Source of the DNA: Bacillus sp. X1(2014)
GTDB lineage: Bacteria > Bacillota > Bacilli > Bacillales_B > DSM-18226
Assembly: GCF_007678255.1 (NCBI RefSeq)
Contig: NZ_VEED01000005.1
Coordinates: 260,650-324,649, forward strand
DNA: 64,000 bases
Direction: 5' to 3'
In this document: in pieces, positions 9,715 through 18,927 of the stretch
Layout of the letters: every line of letters starts with the position of its first letter
Numbering within the stretch: the stretch's first letter is position 1
Translations under genes and position numbers: made by a program
Notes under the pieces: model-generated
The model's database searches: none
Seen by the model: the letters and a program-made list of their open reading frames with translations, nothing else
What the model was told of the DNA's origin: nothing

Positions 9715-10902
9715 GTGAAAAGGGTTTTAATCATTTCTCAACATTTTTATCCTGAAATAGGAAGTCATGCTAATCGGATTAAGAATTTATATATATTACT
9801 GAAGCGGGGGAATTTTGATGTAACGATCTTTACATCTGAACCTTCTTACCCAAATAAAAATATTTATCAGAATGGTGACTTTTGGGATGAAGAAACCCTT
9901 AATTGTGAAGACAATAACATACACAGGATAAGCATCAATAACCGAAAGTATTCCAACAGCATCATGAATCGCTTGCTGTATTATTTGGAAATAGCATTTA
10001 AATTAATCCTCCTAATTATTAAAGATAATAACAAGTATGATTATGTCTTTGCCACTTCCCCTCCTATATTCACAGGATTTGTTGGTCTGTTTGCTAAATA
10101 TAAATATAAAACCAAATTCATTCTAGATATAAGGGATTTGTGGCCAGAGTCCTTAAAAGGAGTGGGAGTATTTAGTAATAGCTTCATCCTAAACTTTTTC
10201 GGCCAATTAGAAAAAGTTCTATACAAAAAGTCTGATAAAATTGTCATTAACAGTTTAGGTTTTCAGGATTATATTCAAAAGAAAGCCGGAATCACTGATT
10301 CGAAAATTGTATTCATACCAAATGGTTCCCTTAAAGAAGAACTAGCGCTAATTAATAAGGAACGAAATGGATCAAGGAAAATTATTTATGCGGGTAACCT
10401 TGGTCTGGCGCAAAACACGGAGTTAATTCATCAATTGGTTCCGCTATTTGAAGAGTATGGGATTCAACTAACGATTATTGGATATGGAGTTCATAAGAAT
10501 GATTTAATCAACTCGGTTAAAAACCATAAAAATGTGACGATTATTAATCCGTTGACCAAGAAGGAATGCTTTAAAATTATTTCCGAACACGATTTAGGAT
10601 TAGTCACGTTAAAGGATGAAGAAGTGTTTAAAACAGTGCTGCCTGGAAAAATTGTAGACTATATGACATGTGGTGTACCGATTGTCGGCATTGTGGATGG
10701 ATACGCGAAAGAGTTGATTAATAATGAAGGAATAGGGATTGCTATCCATGAAGATGACCCGCAGGAAATCTTGTCTTCAATCATGATGTTATTAGACGAT
10801 GAGTCAAGAAGAAAAAAAATGGTTATAAAGGAACAGCAGCTTATTCTTGAAAAATTCAATTGGGAAATTAACATAAAAAAGCTAGTTGAATATATGGAAT
10901 AA
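9715..10902 (+). CDS. GT4-type glycosyltransferase (WbuB-like)
   Basis: This 395-residue GT-B enzyme has an N-terminal acceptor domain (FYPEIGSHANR near 12-22; DIRDLWPES near 138-146) and a C-terminal nucleotide-sugar domain with LPGKIVDYMTCGVPIVG near 310-326, the place where GT4 enzymes bind the donor. The family transfers a sugar to a lipid-linked oligosaccharide in the cytoplasm. It is the first gene of the operon running to 21760. The start is a GTG with AGGTGG about 10 bases upstream. The donor and the linkage formed cannot be deduced. N-terminal resemblance to WbuB suggests an N-acetylated amino sugar, but this is a weak inference. Confidence 0.88.
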   Translation: MKRVLIISQHFYPEIGSHANRIKNLYILLKRGNFDVTIFTSEPSYPNKNIYQNGDFWDEETLNCEDNNIHRISINNRKYSNSIMNRLLYYLEIAFKLILLIIKDNNKYDYVFATSPPIFTGFVGLFAKYKYKTKFILDIRDLWPESLKGVGVFSNSFILNFFGQLEKVLYKKSDKIVINSLGFQDYIQKKAGITDSKIVFIPNGSLKEELALINKERNGSRKIIYAGNLGLAQNTELIHQLVPLFEEYGIQLTIIGYGVHKNDLINSVKNHKNVTIINPLTKKECFKIISEHDLGLVTLKDEEVFKTVLPGKIVDYMTCGVPIVGIVDGYAKELINNEGIGIAIHEDDPQEILSSIMMLLDDESRRKKMVIKEQQLILEKFNWEINIKKLVEYME

Positions 10903-10938
10903 ATAATAAAACTAACTTTTAAGGAATGGTATGAAATT

Positions 10939-12261
10939 ATGTCTAAAAAGGTATGTATGTTTGTGTGGAATCATTTCACGAATGACGCCCGGGTATTACG
11001 AGAGTGCACCGCTTTATCGGAGTCAGGTTATGAGGTGGATTTAATTTGTATCCACGATCCGAAAGATAAATCATTACCAAGGTTCGAACAAAGAAATGAT
11101 CTTTTTAAGGTTTACCGAATCAAACGATATCCCGTTTTATTAGAATTGATGCAAAAGGTTTACAGGTACTCCATGCAAAACAAATTGTTTGGGGCTTTTT
11201 TGCTGCTTATTTGGGGGATGTTAATCTATTTCGCTCCTATTGTATTTTCAATTCTAACCGTTCTTGCTGTACTTCTATTGAAAACAAAGTTAAAGGTTGT
11301 TTGGGTTAGAGGAAGTCTGATCCTAGGAATGATCATGAAGGGATATGTTAAGAAATACGATATTTACCATTCTAATGATTTAAATACACTTCCACAAGGA
11401 TATTTTTGTTCAAAGTGGCGCCTGAAACCGAAGAAGCTAGTCTATGATTCCCATGAAGTTCAGACAAGCCGTACTGGTTATTCTAGTCCAATGTATGGAA
11501 AAATGGAACGCTTTCTTATAAAGAAAATTGACGAAATGATGGTCGAAAATGACACTCGTGCTAAGTATAACGAAGATTTATACGGATTTTATCCACATGT
11601 TGTCCACAACTATCCTTTTAAACAAACAAATACAAATGAAGAAACGATCGATTTACATGCGATTTTGGATATCCCGAAAGAAGAGAAAATCTTATTGTAT
11701 CAAGGCGGAATTCAGACTGGCAGAGGTCTGGATAAGTTGATTCAGGCAGCACCATTATTTAATGAAGGAGTACTAGTCCTTATTGGGGATGGGAAAATTA
11801 AAAACCAACTGCAAACGATGGTTGAAGAAAAGAACCTTCAGGATAAGGTAAAGTTCCTCCCTAAAGTCCCGCTTGCAGATCTGCCTAAATATACACGAAA
11901 TGCCTATTTGGGATTTCAGGTTCTAAATAATGTATGTTTCAATCATTATTCTGCATCATCGAACAAATTGTTTGAATACATGATGGCTGGTGTACCAGTA
12001 GTTGCGTGTGATTTTCCGGAGATTAAGAGAGTAGTAGAGTGCGAAAATGTGGGTTTGTGTGTCGATTCACATAATTATCTAGAAATAGCTGATGCAGTAA
12101 ATAAATTATTAACGGATAAACAATTAAGAAACAAACTAAGATCGAATTGTCATATAGCAAAATTAAAATATAATTGGGAAGAAGAAAAGGAGCAGTTTAT
12201 TGAGGTATATAATTCTTTCCAGTCTACTACTTATGAGGTGAATGTTGACTATGGGAAATAA
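10939..12261 (+). CDS. GT4-type glycosyltransferase
   Basis: The 440-residue protein has a GT-B layout: KKVCMFVWNHF at the N-terminus, a hydrophobic segment at about 88-118 that could associate with the membrane, HSNDLNTLPQG near 145-155, and the donor-site motif SSNKLFEYMMAGVPVVACD near 343-361. The hydrophobic insert in the acceptor domain is typical of enzymes using polyprenyl-linked substrates. It follows the previous glycosyltransferase by 36 bases, and its last 11 bases overlap the next small gene. The acceptor and donor are unknown. Confidence 0.88.
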   Translation: MSKKVCMFVWNHFTNDARVLRECTALSESGYEVDLICIHDPKDKSLPRFEQRNDLFKVYRIKRYPVLLELMQKVYRYSMQNKLFGAFLLLIWGMLIYFAPIVFSILTVLAVLLLKTKLKVVWVRGSLILGMIMKGYVKKYDIYHSNDLNTLPQGYFCSKWRLKPKKLVYDSHEVQTSRTGYSSPMYGKMERFLIKKIDEMMVENDTRAKYNEDLYGFYPHVVHNYPFKQTNTNEETIDLHAILDIPKEEKILLYQGGIQTGRGLDKLIQAAPLFNEGVLVLIGDGKIKNQLQTMVEEKNLQDKVKFLPKVPLADLPKYTRNAYLGFQVLNNVCFNHYSASSNKLFEYMMAGVPVVACDFPEIKRVVECENVGLCVDSHNYLEIADAVNKLLTDKQLRNKLRSNCHIAKLKYNWEEEKEQFIEVYNSFQSTTYEVNVDYGK

Positions 12262-12493
12262 TGAATATGATAGACTCAGAGAAATTGTCCAAGAGAATAT
12301 TAATTTAAAACAAGAATTACTAAAGACCCTGGATGAAAAAGAAAAATTAGTATTACTGTGTGAGAAATTATTAGTTGAAAAAGAATTTATTGAAAAAAGG
12401 TATAAAAACCTCCGAAATTCAAAATTGGGTCGAATCACTATTTGGATATGGGAAAGGAGAGGGAAAAAGGTTTATGCAAAAAGAAAATCTTAA
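12251..12493 (+). CDS. Small coiled-coil protein of the glycan operon
   Basis: This 80-residue protein is mostly a charged amphipathic helix (heptad-like Leu/Ile from about 8 to 55) ending in a basic tail (WERRGKKVYAKRKS). No enzyme motif is visible. The ATG at 12251 is preferred over 12242 because GAGGTG lies 10 bases upstream of it, while 12242 would leave only one base. It overlaps the upstream glycosyltransferase by 11 bases and the next gene by 20 bases, so it is probably translationally coupled. It may be an assembly or scaffold partner of the downstream glycosyltransferase, but this is inference from position only. Confidence 0.6.
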   Translation: MGNNEYDRLREIVQENINLKQELLKTLDEKEKLVLLCEKLLVEKEFIEKRYKNLRNSKLGRITIWIWERRGKKVYAKRKS

Positions 12494-14810
12494 AGTCTTA
12501 CTAAAAGGTGCATTAGATGATATCAAAAAGAAAAGGGAATATGTAAATTCCTTAAATAATTTACCCATGATTAAAATAAATGGGTTTTCTGATTTTTTTA
12601 TTGATACTCCGGTAAATATCTCTTTTAATTATAGCAATCAAGTTATTAACCTTGAGGAAGAAAGTGTATATCTATCTTTATTTGAGAAAACCACAAATTT
12701 CAATAAATTACCTAATAATAATAGCTTTGCATTAATAGGGAATTGTCTCAATCTAATTATTGATTTTAATATTTTTAATAATGTTACTTGCACTGTCTAT
12801 ATTTTGTTTTATGATAATGAACAAAATATACATTCGATAAATCTTAAACACGCTGGTGGTATCCTTACGAAAACCATTAAGTGTCCTCAAAATGCAAAAT
12901 ATTACAGATTTGCTATTAAACTTGAAGGTAAGGGAACATTCCAGATAAAAGAGGTTAGTATTGAACAGAAGTTAAATGTAAGTACTAGTTTATACGTACC
13001 AAATGGTAATTCATCCGAAAACAAAGGTAAAAGTACCCTTTTAAATGAGAATAAATGTAGTGAATTTAAAAATAAAATTAAGAACTTTAGGTATAAGAGA
13101 AAGGTTAAAGATAATAATCTTACTGTTGCCGCAATTCTAGACGAATTTAGTTATGACTGTTTTAAATATGATTGTAACCTTATAAAGTTATCGAAAGAAA
13201 ATTGGAAGAAGGAGTTAGAGGAAGTAAAACCTGATTTTCTGTTTGTTGAATCTTGTTGGCAAGGGAATAATGGGGAATGGGCTTATGAAGTTGCTAATCT
13301 CCATAAAAATAGCCATAGAACAAAACTGAAAGAATTAACAGGTTATTGTAAAGAAAAAAATATTGTAACTCTCTTTTGGGATAAAGAGGGCTTTGAAAAC
13401 TTTAATTTTTTTAAGGGAGCAGCTAAATTTTTTGATTATATATTTACAGCTGATGAAAATAATATTACAAATTTTAAGCAATATACCAAAAATGAAAATA
13501 TTTATACACTTGCATTTGCTGCTCAACCTCAAATTCATAATCCAATTTACAAGGACAGAAATTATATGGGTCAGATAGCTTTTGGTGGTTCATATTACAA
13601 TAATAAACATGATGCAAGAAAAATTGATATGGAACAAATAATAAAACCAGCTTTGGAATTTGATATTCAAATTTTTGATAGATATTTTGGGACAGATCCA
13701 AAAAAATATCCAAATAACCAATGGCCAGAGGAATATCAAAAAAATATTGTTGGTAATCTAAAGTATGGTGAAATGATAGAGGCTTACAAGAACTATGATA
13801 TATTCATAAATGTAAATTCTGTTCAAAATAGTAAATTTATGTTTGCTAGAAGAGTCTTCGAGGTTTTGGCTTCAAGGACAATGGTACTATCTGGACCTTC
13901 TATTGGTGTAGAGGAAATGTTTAATGATCTTGTGCCTGTTGCAAAGACAAAAGAAGATACAAAAGATTATCTGAAAATATATCTTAAAAATAGTGCATTA
14001 AGAGAGAAAAAAGTCAAAGAAGCATCAAGATTTGTATTTACAAATCATACCTATAAGAATAGACTTCAACAGATTTGCGATACAATCGGCCTTAATAAGA
14101 AAATTGTTAAAAAACCTAAGGCAACTTTGATTGCATCTACTCAAAGAGATGAATATATGAATATTTTATTCGAAAGTATTAGTAGTCAAACATATCCGGA
14201 TATCGAAGTAGTAGTGATTCTAAATAAAAATAATATGGATATTAAAAAGTGGGATAAAAAGTTTAAGCAATTGAAATATGATGTAAAAATTATTCAAGTG
14301 GATGAACAACATTCACTTGGCTATTGTTTAAATACCGCTATCCAAAATTCTAATGGCGAAATAATAGCTAAAATTGATGATGATGATTATTATGCTCCTA
14401 ATTATCTTACTGATATGATTATATCTATGGATTATAGCAACGCGGATGTAGTAGGAAAGAGTTCTCATTATATCTACTTTGAAGAAAATGGATTACTATC
14501 ATTAAAAACTATGGGATCAGGAATGGAAACCTATTCTGACTTTATTGCTGGGGCCACATTAGTTTTTAAACGAGAAGTGTATGAGAGACTATCTGGTTTT
14601 TCTGATAAAAACAGAGGTGAGGATTCTGACTTTTTGAAAAGAGCTAAAGAGAATGGCTTTACAATTTATTCGAATGATCAGTATAACTATTGTTGCTTAA
14701 GAAGAAAAAATAAAGATAGCCACACATGGAAAGTTAACGATAATGAACTATTAAGGAACTCAACATCCCATTCTATAACGCTTGATTATAAAACTCCGAT
14801 AACTTTTTAA
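12474..14810 (+). CDS. Fused CgeB-like GT-B and GT2 glycosyltransferase
   Basis: The protein has 778 residues from ATG 12474. Residues 1-200 look like a beta-sandwich carbohydrate-binding module preceded by a basic helix. Residues about 213-538 resemble CgeB/DUF3880 GT-B enzymes (FLFVESCWQG, ARRVFEVLASRTMVLSG). Residues about 548-778 are a GT2 (GT-A) domain with ATLIASTQRDEY, a D-rich DDDDYY near 632-637 and RGEDSDFLKRA. Such fusions add two sugars or act processively. An in-frame ATG at 12375 lies well inside the preceding gene and lacks a ribosome site, whereas 12474 follows GGAGAGGGAAAAAGG. Base use is much more AT-rich than in the first two glycosyltransferases, which suggests acquisition as a cassette with the next gene. 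Confidence 0.8.
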   Translation: MQKENLKVLLKGALDDIKKKREYVNSLNNLPMIKINGFSDFFIDTPVNISFNYSNQVINLEEESVYLSLFEKTTNFNKLPNNNSFALIGNCLNLIIDFNIFNNVTCTVYILFYDNEQNIHSINLKHAGGILTKTIKCPQNAKYYRFAIKLEGKGTFQIKEVSIEQKLNVSTSLYVPNGNSSENKGKSTLLNENKCSEFKNKIKNFRYKRKVKDNNLTVAAILDEFSYDCFKYDCNLIKLSKENWKKELEEVKPDFLFVESCWQGNNGEWAYEVANLHKNSHRTKLKELTGYCKEKNIVTLFWDKEGFENFNFFKGAAKFFDYIFTADENNITNFKQYTKNENIYTLAFAAQPQIHNPIYKDRNYMGQIAFGGSYYNNKHDARKIDMEQIIKPALEFDIQIFDRYFGTDPKKYPNNQWPEEYQKNIVGNLKYGEMIEAYKNYDIFINVNSVQNSKFMFARRVFEVLASRTMVLSGPSIGVEEMFNDLVPVAKTKEDTKDYLKIYLKNSALREKKVKEASRFVFTNHTYKNRLQQICDTIGLNKKIVKKPKATLIASTQRDEYMNILFESISSQTYPDIEVVVILNKNNMDIKKWDKKFKQLKYDVKIIQVDEQHSLGYCLNTAIQNSNGEIIAKIDDDDYYAPNYLTDMIISMDYSNADVVGKSSHYIYFEENGLLSLKTMGSGMETYSDFIAGATLVFKREVYERLSGFSDKNRGEDSDFLKRAKENGFTIYSNDQYNYCCLRRKNKDSHTWKVNDNELLRNSTSHSITLDYKTPITF

Positions 14811-14823
14811 AAGGGGCAAAATA

Positions 14824-16833
14824 ATGACCGTTCTTTATGTATATGAACCTAAATTAAAAAATGACACGATAACTTATAGCTGGAATTTTAGCGAGGATCC
14901 AGGGATATTCAAGAAAAATGAATTTTATATAAAATATCAAGAAATTGATATATCTAAATTGGATATAAAAATTTGTTTAGAAATATTTGTTAGTCTGATG
15001 ATACCAATTCTTAGAACGTATAATAAGGAAGTGACAGTTATCCTTCCACATGAAATACCAGAAGATACTGTTAATTATTGGTTAAGCTACAATGAGGCTA
15101 GTAATATAAAAGTATTCCCTACAGTTAAAAGTTATGTTTCTAGTAACTTTATTAAACCATTGGAAAATAAAAAGATAGGGATACTTTTTGGTGGTGGAAA
15201 GGATTCTTTATATGCCTATAAGGTAAATAAAGAACTCTTTGGTGTGGAAAACCTTTTGATTATTTCTTATGTATTTCCAATTAATTATGCAGACATAAAA
15301 AGACTTGATGATAGAAGAGATAACTTTGCACTAAATAGATTAAAAGAAGATGGAGCAAACATACAGAAGGTTTATACAAATCTTAGAAGTATTTTTGCTG
15401 AATACTCTTATTTTAATACTATTCATACTCAGCTTTATTTCTCCATGAGTTATCCATTATATATTGAACATGGGTTGTCCTATCTAACTTATAGCTATGA
15501 ATTTACACATTATTGGAACTTAGATGAAGATAATAAAGAAATGTTCTATTTTAAAAAATCTAGAGCTGAGTTTGATTCATTTTTATCAGAGTATCTTAGT
15601 AAACGGTTAGGTAGTTCTTTCCAGATTTTTAATAGTAATTATTATCTATCTGAAAATCTTGCATTTAAAATATTAAACGACCGTTATAATGCCCTTGAGG
15701 AACTAATGATGTGTGAAGCAGTTGCTGACCCTAGCATTAAATGGTGTATGAAATGTAATAAATGTGGAGAATTTGTCCTCTATAGCCTTGCGAATAAACA
15801 TGAGAGTAATGCCCTTGATTATAATTACTTTTTGTCTGAAAGTGATTATATAAATAAAACAATTATTAATACTGAAAAATATAATAACAGTAGAAATAAT
15901 GATGGAAACGTTTCTTGGTATGATGGTTTAATCATTGGATTACACTATATGTCTTTCTGTCACATGATTCATTCTATTGATCTTGATTTCTGGTCAACCA
16001 AATTAGAAGAAAAAGCACTAACTAACCTAAGAAAGTTAAAAGGTTGGTTTGGTAATAAGAGTTATGAGGTTTTAGATAGTTATCTTCTTGGAGGTCTTCT
16101 AGCTATAAACCATCCATATGAAAAAGATATTATTAATATTTTGAATGAGCATGCACCACAAATCGATTCTGACGTAATAGAAATTCTCTTTGGAAATAGT
16201 AAAGTTAAAATAGATTATAGACTAACTTATCCTCTCCATCTAGAAGATAAGAATCGTTTTAATAATCAGTACCTTTCAAACACAATTATTAACAAAACAA
16301 GGCCTGGCTTCCATAACTGTTTTGAGCATGAAATAAAGGCCTATAACATTGAAAATAAGAATGAAATTGATTATTTTTTTCAAGAGGATTTTAGAGGATA
16401 TAGTATGTATATTAATAAATCAGCACCAAATAAGGGTGACTGTGTAGAAGTAACATACTTCTTAAAGGGATTATTAGAAAAGAAATCCTATGAAATTCAA
16501 TTAGCCCTCTTTTCTCCCTATATATCGAATGAATATATGAACAGGTTTAAATACATGGTTCTCTTGGACAATGAACAAGCAATTGAAGAAGATATATCAA
16601 ATTGGGGAAATGATAATTTAATAAATATATATTTCAATGCAAAGTCTAAGCAACACTCTTTGACTATTAGAATTGAAACATTGAAAAATTGTGAGCCTTG
16701 GAATTGGGGAAAGGCTGCTGAACTAGTAATAAAAAAGGTAGATATTAAATCGATTCCAAAGATGAATACAAATCATGTTGCTGCGAGTAGTCCATATTCG
16801 AAGCTAAATAGAATAGGAGCAGAAGTAAAATGA
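14824..16833 (+). CDS. PP-loop ATP pyrophosphatase-type protein of a surface-glycan cluster
   Basis: This 669-residue protein has a PP-loop GGGKDS at about 121-126, the signature of N-type ATP pyrophosphatases, which adenylate a carboxyl or carbonyl group before amidation, thiolation or epimerisation. A cysteine cluster WCMKCNKCGEF near 303-313 fits a zinc site as in QueC or WbpG relatives. Residues about 510-660 look like a separate beta-rich module. Related PP-loop enzymes modify sugars (WbpG, amidation) or peptidoglycan precursors (MurL, epimerisation), but this protein is longer than those, and I do not recognise a characterised match. It sits between a glycosyltransferase and the UDP-ManNAc dehydrogenase, overlapping the latter by four bases, so a modification of a uronic acid such as ManNAcA is a reasonable inference. 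The coding sequence is strikingly AT-rich. Confidence 0.65.
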   Translation: MTVLYVYEPKLKNDTITYSWNFSEDPGIFKKNEFYIKYQEIDISKLDIKICLEIFVSLMIPILRTYNKEVTVILPHEIPEDTVNYWLSYNEASNIKVFPTVKSYVSSNFIKPLENKKIGILFGGGKDSLYAYKVNKELFGVENLLIISYVFPINYADIKRLDDRRDNFALNRLKEDGANIQKVYTNLRSIFAEYSYFNTIHTQLYFSMSYPLYIEHGLSYLTYSYEFTHYWNLDEDNKEMFYFKKSRAEFDSFLSEYLSKRLGSSFQIFNSNYYLSENLAFKILNDRYNALEELMMCEAVADPSIKWCMKCNKCGEFVLYSLANKHESNALDYNYFLSESDYINKTIINTEKYNNSRNNDGNVSWYDGLIIGLHYMSFCHMIHSIDLDFWSTKLEEKALTNLRKLKGWFGNKSYEVLDSYLLGGLLAINHPYEKDIINILNEHAPQIDSDVIEILFGNSKVKIDYRLTYPLHLEDKNRFNNQYLSNTIINKTRPGFHNCFEHEIKAYNIENKNEIDYFFQEDFRGYSMYINKSAPNKGDCVEVTYFLKGLLEKKSYEIQLALFSPYISNEYMNRFKYMVLLDNEQAIEEDISNWGNDNLINIYFNAKSKQHSLTIRIETLKNCEPWNWGKAAELVIKKVDIKSIPKMNTNHVAASSPYSKLNRIGAEVK

Positions 16834-18107
16834 AAATTTGTACAATCGGTTTAGGATATATAGGATTACCAACTTCAATCATGTTTGCAAAGCACAATGT
16901 AGAGGTTGTAGGTGTTGATGTAAAGCAGGAAGTAATAGAGTCGTTGAATAGTGGAAAGATCCATATTGAAGAACCTGGACTACAAGAAGCCTTAGAGGAA
17001 GTAATCGAAAAGGGAACTTTCAGGGCTTCAATGCATCCTGAAGATGCAAATGCTTTTATAATTTCTGTTCCGACGCCAAATCATAATGACGAGTACAAGT
17101 CGTGTGATTTAACGTATGTAATTAGTGCAATTAATTCAGTGTTGCCTTTCGTAGAAAAAGGAAATGTTATTATTGTCGAATCGACTATTGGGCCACGCAG
17201 CATGGATGATGTAGTTAAACCATTAGTAGAAGCTGCTGGTTTCGTGGTAGGTAAAGATATATTTCTAGTTCACTGTCCAGAAAGAGTCCTACCTGGTCAA
17301 ATCATGCATGAACTTATTTATAACAATCGGATCGTTGGAGGGATTACACCAGAATGTACGGAAGCTGGGGCAATGGTATACAGTACCTTTGTAAAAGGTG
17401 AAATCATTAAGACCAACGCGAAAACAGCAGAGATGTCAAAGTTAATGGAAAATACATTTAGAGATGTAAATATCGCTTTGGCAAATGAACTAGCGAAAGT
17501 ATGTAATGAGTTAGAAATTAATTCACTAGATGTTATTAATATGGCAAACAAGCATCCTCGTGTTAACTTGCATACACCTGGTCCTGGAGTAGGCGGGCAT
17601 TGTTTAGCAGTGGACCCATACTTTATTGTTGCTAAAGCTCCGGAGACCGCTCAGTTAATAAATCTTTCTCGCTCTATTAACACGTCTATGCCTGAATATG
17701 TAGTAAAGAATGTTAATAAACTGATGAAAAATGTAGAAGGTAAAGTAGTAACAGTATTTGGATTAACTTATAAGGGAAATGTTGATGATATTCGAGAAAG
17801 CCCTGCTATGGAAATTTTCGAAATGCTTAAAGAGCAAAGTCAATTTGAAGTAAGAGCATATGATCCACATGTTCAACTTGATTGGGTTATTGCAGACATG
17901 GAAGAAGCAGTTAACGGCTCTGATTTAATCGTTGTACTTTCTGACCATGATGAATTTAAATTATTTGGTGAAACTGATTTAGCAAAAATGAATAATAAAA
18001 GAATTTTTGACACAAAGAATGTAGTTACAGCTGTTTCTAGTGATGTTGAATATATGAATTATGGAAATTTATATGAATTTCTTAAGAAGGAAGCTAGTCT
18101 TGTATGA
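16830..18107 (+). CDS. wecC: UDP-N-acetyl-D-mannosamine dehydrogenase
   Basis: The 425-residue protein belongs to the UDP-glucose/GDP-mannose dehydrogenase family. It has an NAD-binding GLGYIGLP at 7-14, an ESTIGPRSMDD segment, and the catalytic cysteine in GVGGHCLAVDP near 252-262. The sequence around PGQIMHELIYNNRIVGG is typical of the WecC branch, which oxidises UDP-ManNAc twice to UDP-ManNAcA. The 2-epimerase needed to make UDP-ManNAc is encoded at 20612 in the same operon, so both steps are present. It overlaps the upstream gene (ATGA) and the exporter permease (ATGA). Specificity for UDP-ManNAc is by family resemblance and not proved. Confidence 0.88.
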   Translation: MKICTIGLGYIGLPTSIMFAKHNVEVVGVDVKQEVIESLNSGKIHIEEPGLQEALEEVIEKGTFRASMHPEDANAFIISVPTPNHNDEYKSCDLTYVISAINSVLPFVEKGNVIIVESTIGPRSMDDVVKPLVEAAGFVVGKDIFLVHCPERVLPGQIMHELIYNNRIVGGITPECTEAGAMVYSTFVKGEIIKTNAKTAEMSKLMENTFRDVNIALANELAKVCNELEINSLDVINMANKHPRVNLHTPGPGVGGHCLAVDPYFIVAKAPETAQLINLSRSINTSMPEYVVKNVNKLMKNVEGKVVTVFGLTYKGNVDDIRESPAMEIFEMLKEQSQFEVRAYDPHVQLDWVIADMEEAVNGSDLIVVLSDHDEFKLFGETDLAKMNNKRIFDTKNVVTAVSSDVEYMNYGNLYEFLKKEASLV

Positions 18108-18910
18108 ACTTTATCTGGCAAGTCATGAAGGAACAGCTTCTCCATTTGAATTTGATTTTTAGATTAAGTTTTTATGAAGAAAAAAGTAAGTACACGATGC
18201 ATTATTTAGGTGCTTTTTGGCAGATATTGAATCCGTTTATACAAATAGGAATTTATTGGTTTGTCTTTGGCTATGGAATTAGAGGTGGGGGATCTTCTGT
18301 AGGTGAGACCCCATATTTCCTGTGGCTTATAGTTGGTATCATCCCGTGGATGTTTATTAACCTTGCTATAACGCAAGGGTCAAATAGTGTTTACTCTAAT
18401 ATAACTTTGGTCTCCAAAATGAAGTTTCCTGTTAGCATTTTACCATCGATTAAGATAGTAGGTAATTCATTTTCCTTTTTCATGATGTTTATTTTTACTC
18501 TTGTAATTATTACTATAAATCATGGTTTCTCAGGAATATATCTTTTACAGTTACCTTATTACTTGTTTTGTCTATATTTTTTACTATATGGTTTAACGTT
18601 ATTATTATCAACACTTACAACAATTATTAGGGACGTTCAACCAATTGTTCAATCAGTCATGAGACTTATGATGTATATATTACCAATTGTTTGGAATGTA
18701 GATAGTTTACCTAATACTATTCTGAAAATACTTCAATTAAATCCATTTTTCTATATTATTGAGGGATTTAGATACTCTTTATTAGGTGGTACATGGTTTT
18801 TTAATGATCTAGCCTATACTCTGTATTTTTGGGCTATTAATCTTTTAATTTTATTCATTGCTTCAAATGTGCATTTGAAATTTCGTCATAAGTTTGTTGA
18901 CTATATATAA
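18104..18910 (+). CDS. tagG: ABC-2 polysaccharide exporter permease (TagG type)
   Basis: This 268-residue membrane protein has about six hydrophobic segments and the ABC-2 fold of wall polymer exporters (SKYTMHYLGAFWQILNP near the N-terminus). With the TagH-type ATPase that follows 17 bases later it would flip an undecaprenyl-linked polymer across the membrane. In B. subtilis TagGH exports wall teichoic acid. Here the neighbouring genes suggest a ManNAcA-containing polymer. It starts inside the end of wecC (ATGA overlap), which implies coupled translation. Confidence 0.88.
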   Translation: MNFIWQVMKEQLLHLNLIFRLSFYEEKSKYTMHYLGAFWQILNPFIQIGIYWFVFGYGIRGGGSSVGETPYFLWLIVGIIPWMFINLAITQGSNSVYSNITLVSKMKFPVSILPSIKIVGNSFSFFMMFIFTLVIITINHGFSGIYLLQLPYYLFCLYFLLYGLTLLLSTLTTIIRDVQPIVQSVMRLMMYILPIVWNVDSLPNTILKILQLNPFFYIIEGFRYSLLGGTWFFNDLAYTLYFWAINLLILFIASNVHLKFRHKFVDYI

Positions 18911-18927
18911 TTGGAGGCTTTAAAAAA

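Noticed and set aside
17178..17184. Spo0A box TGTCGAA inside wecC
   Set aside because: It lies in the middle of a conserved coding region with no promoter near it.
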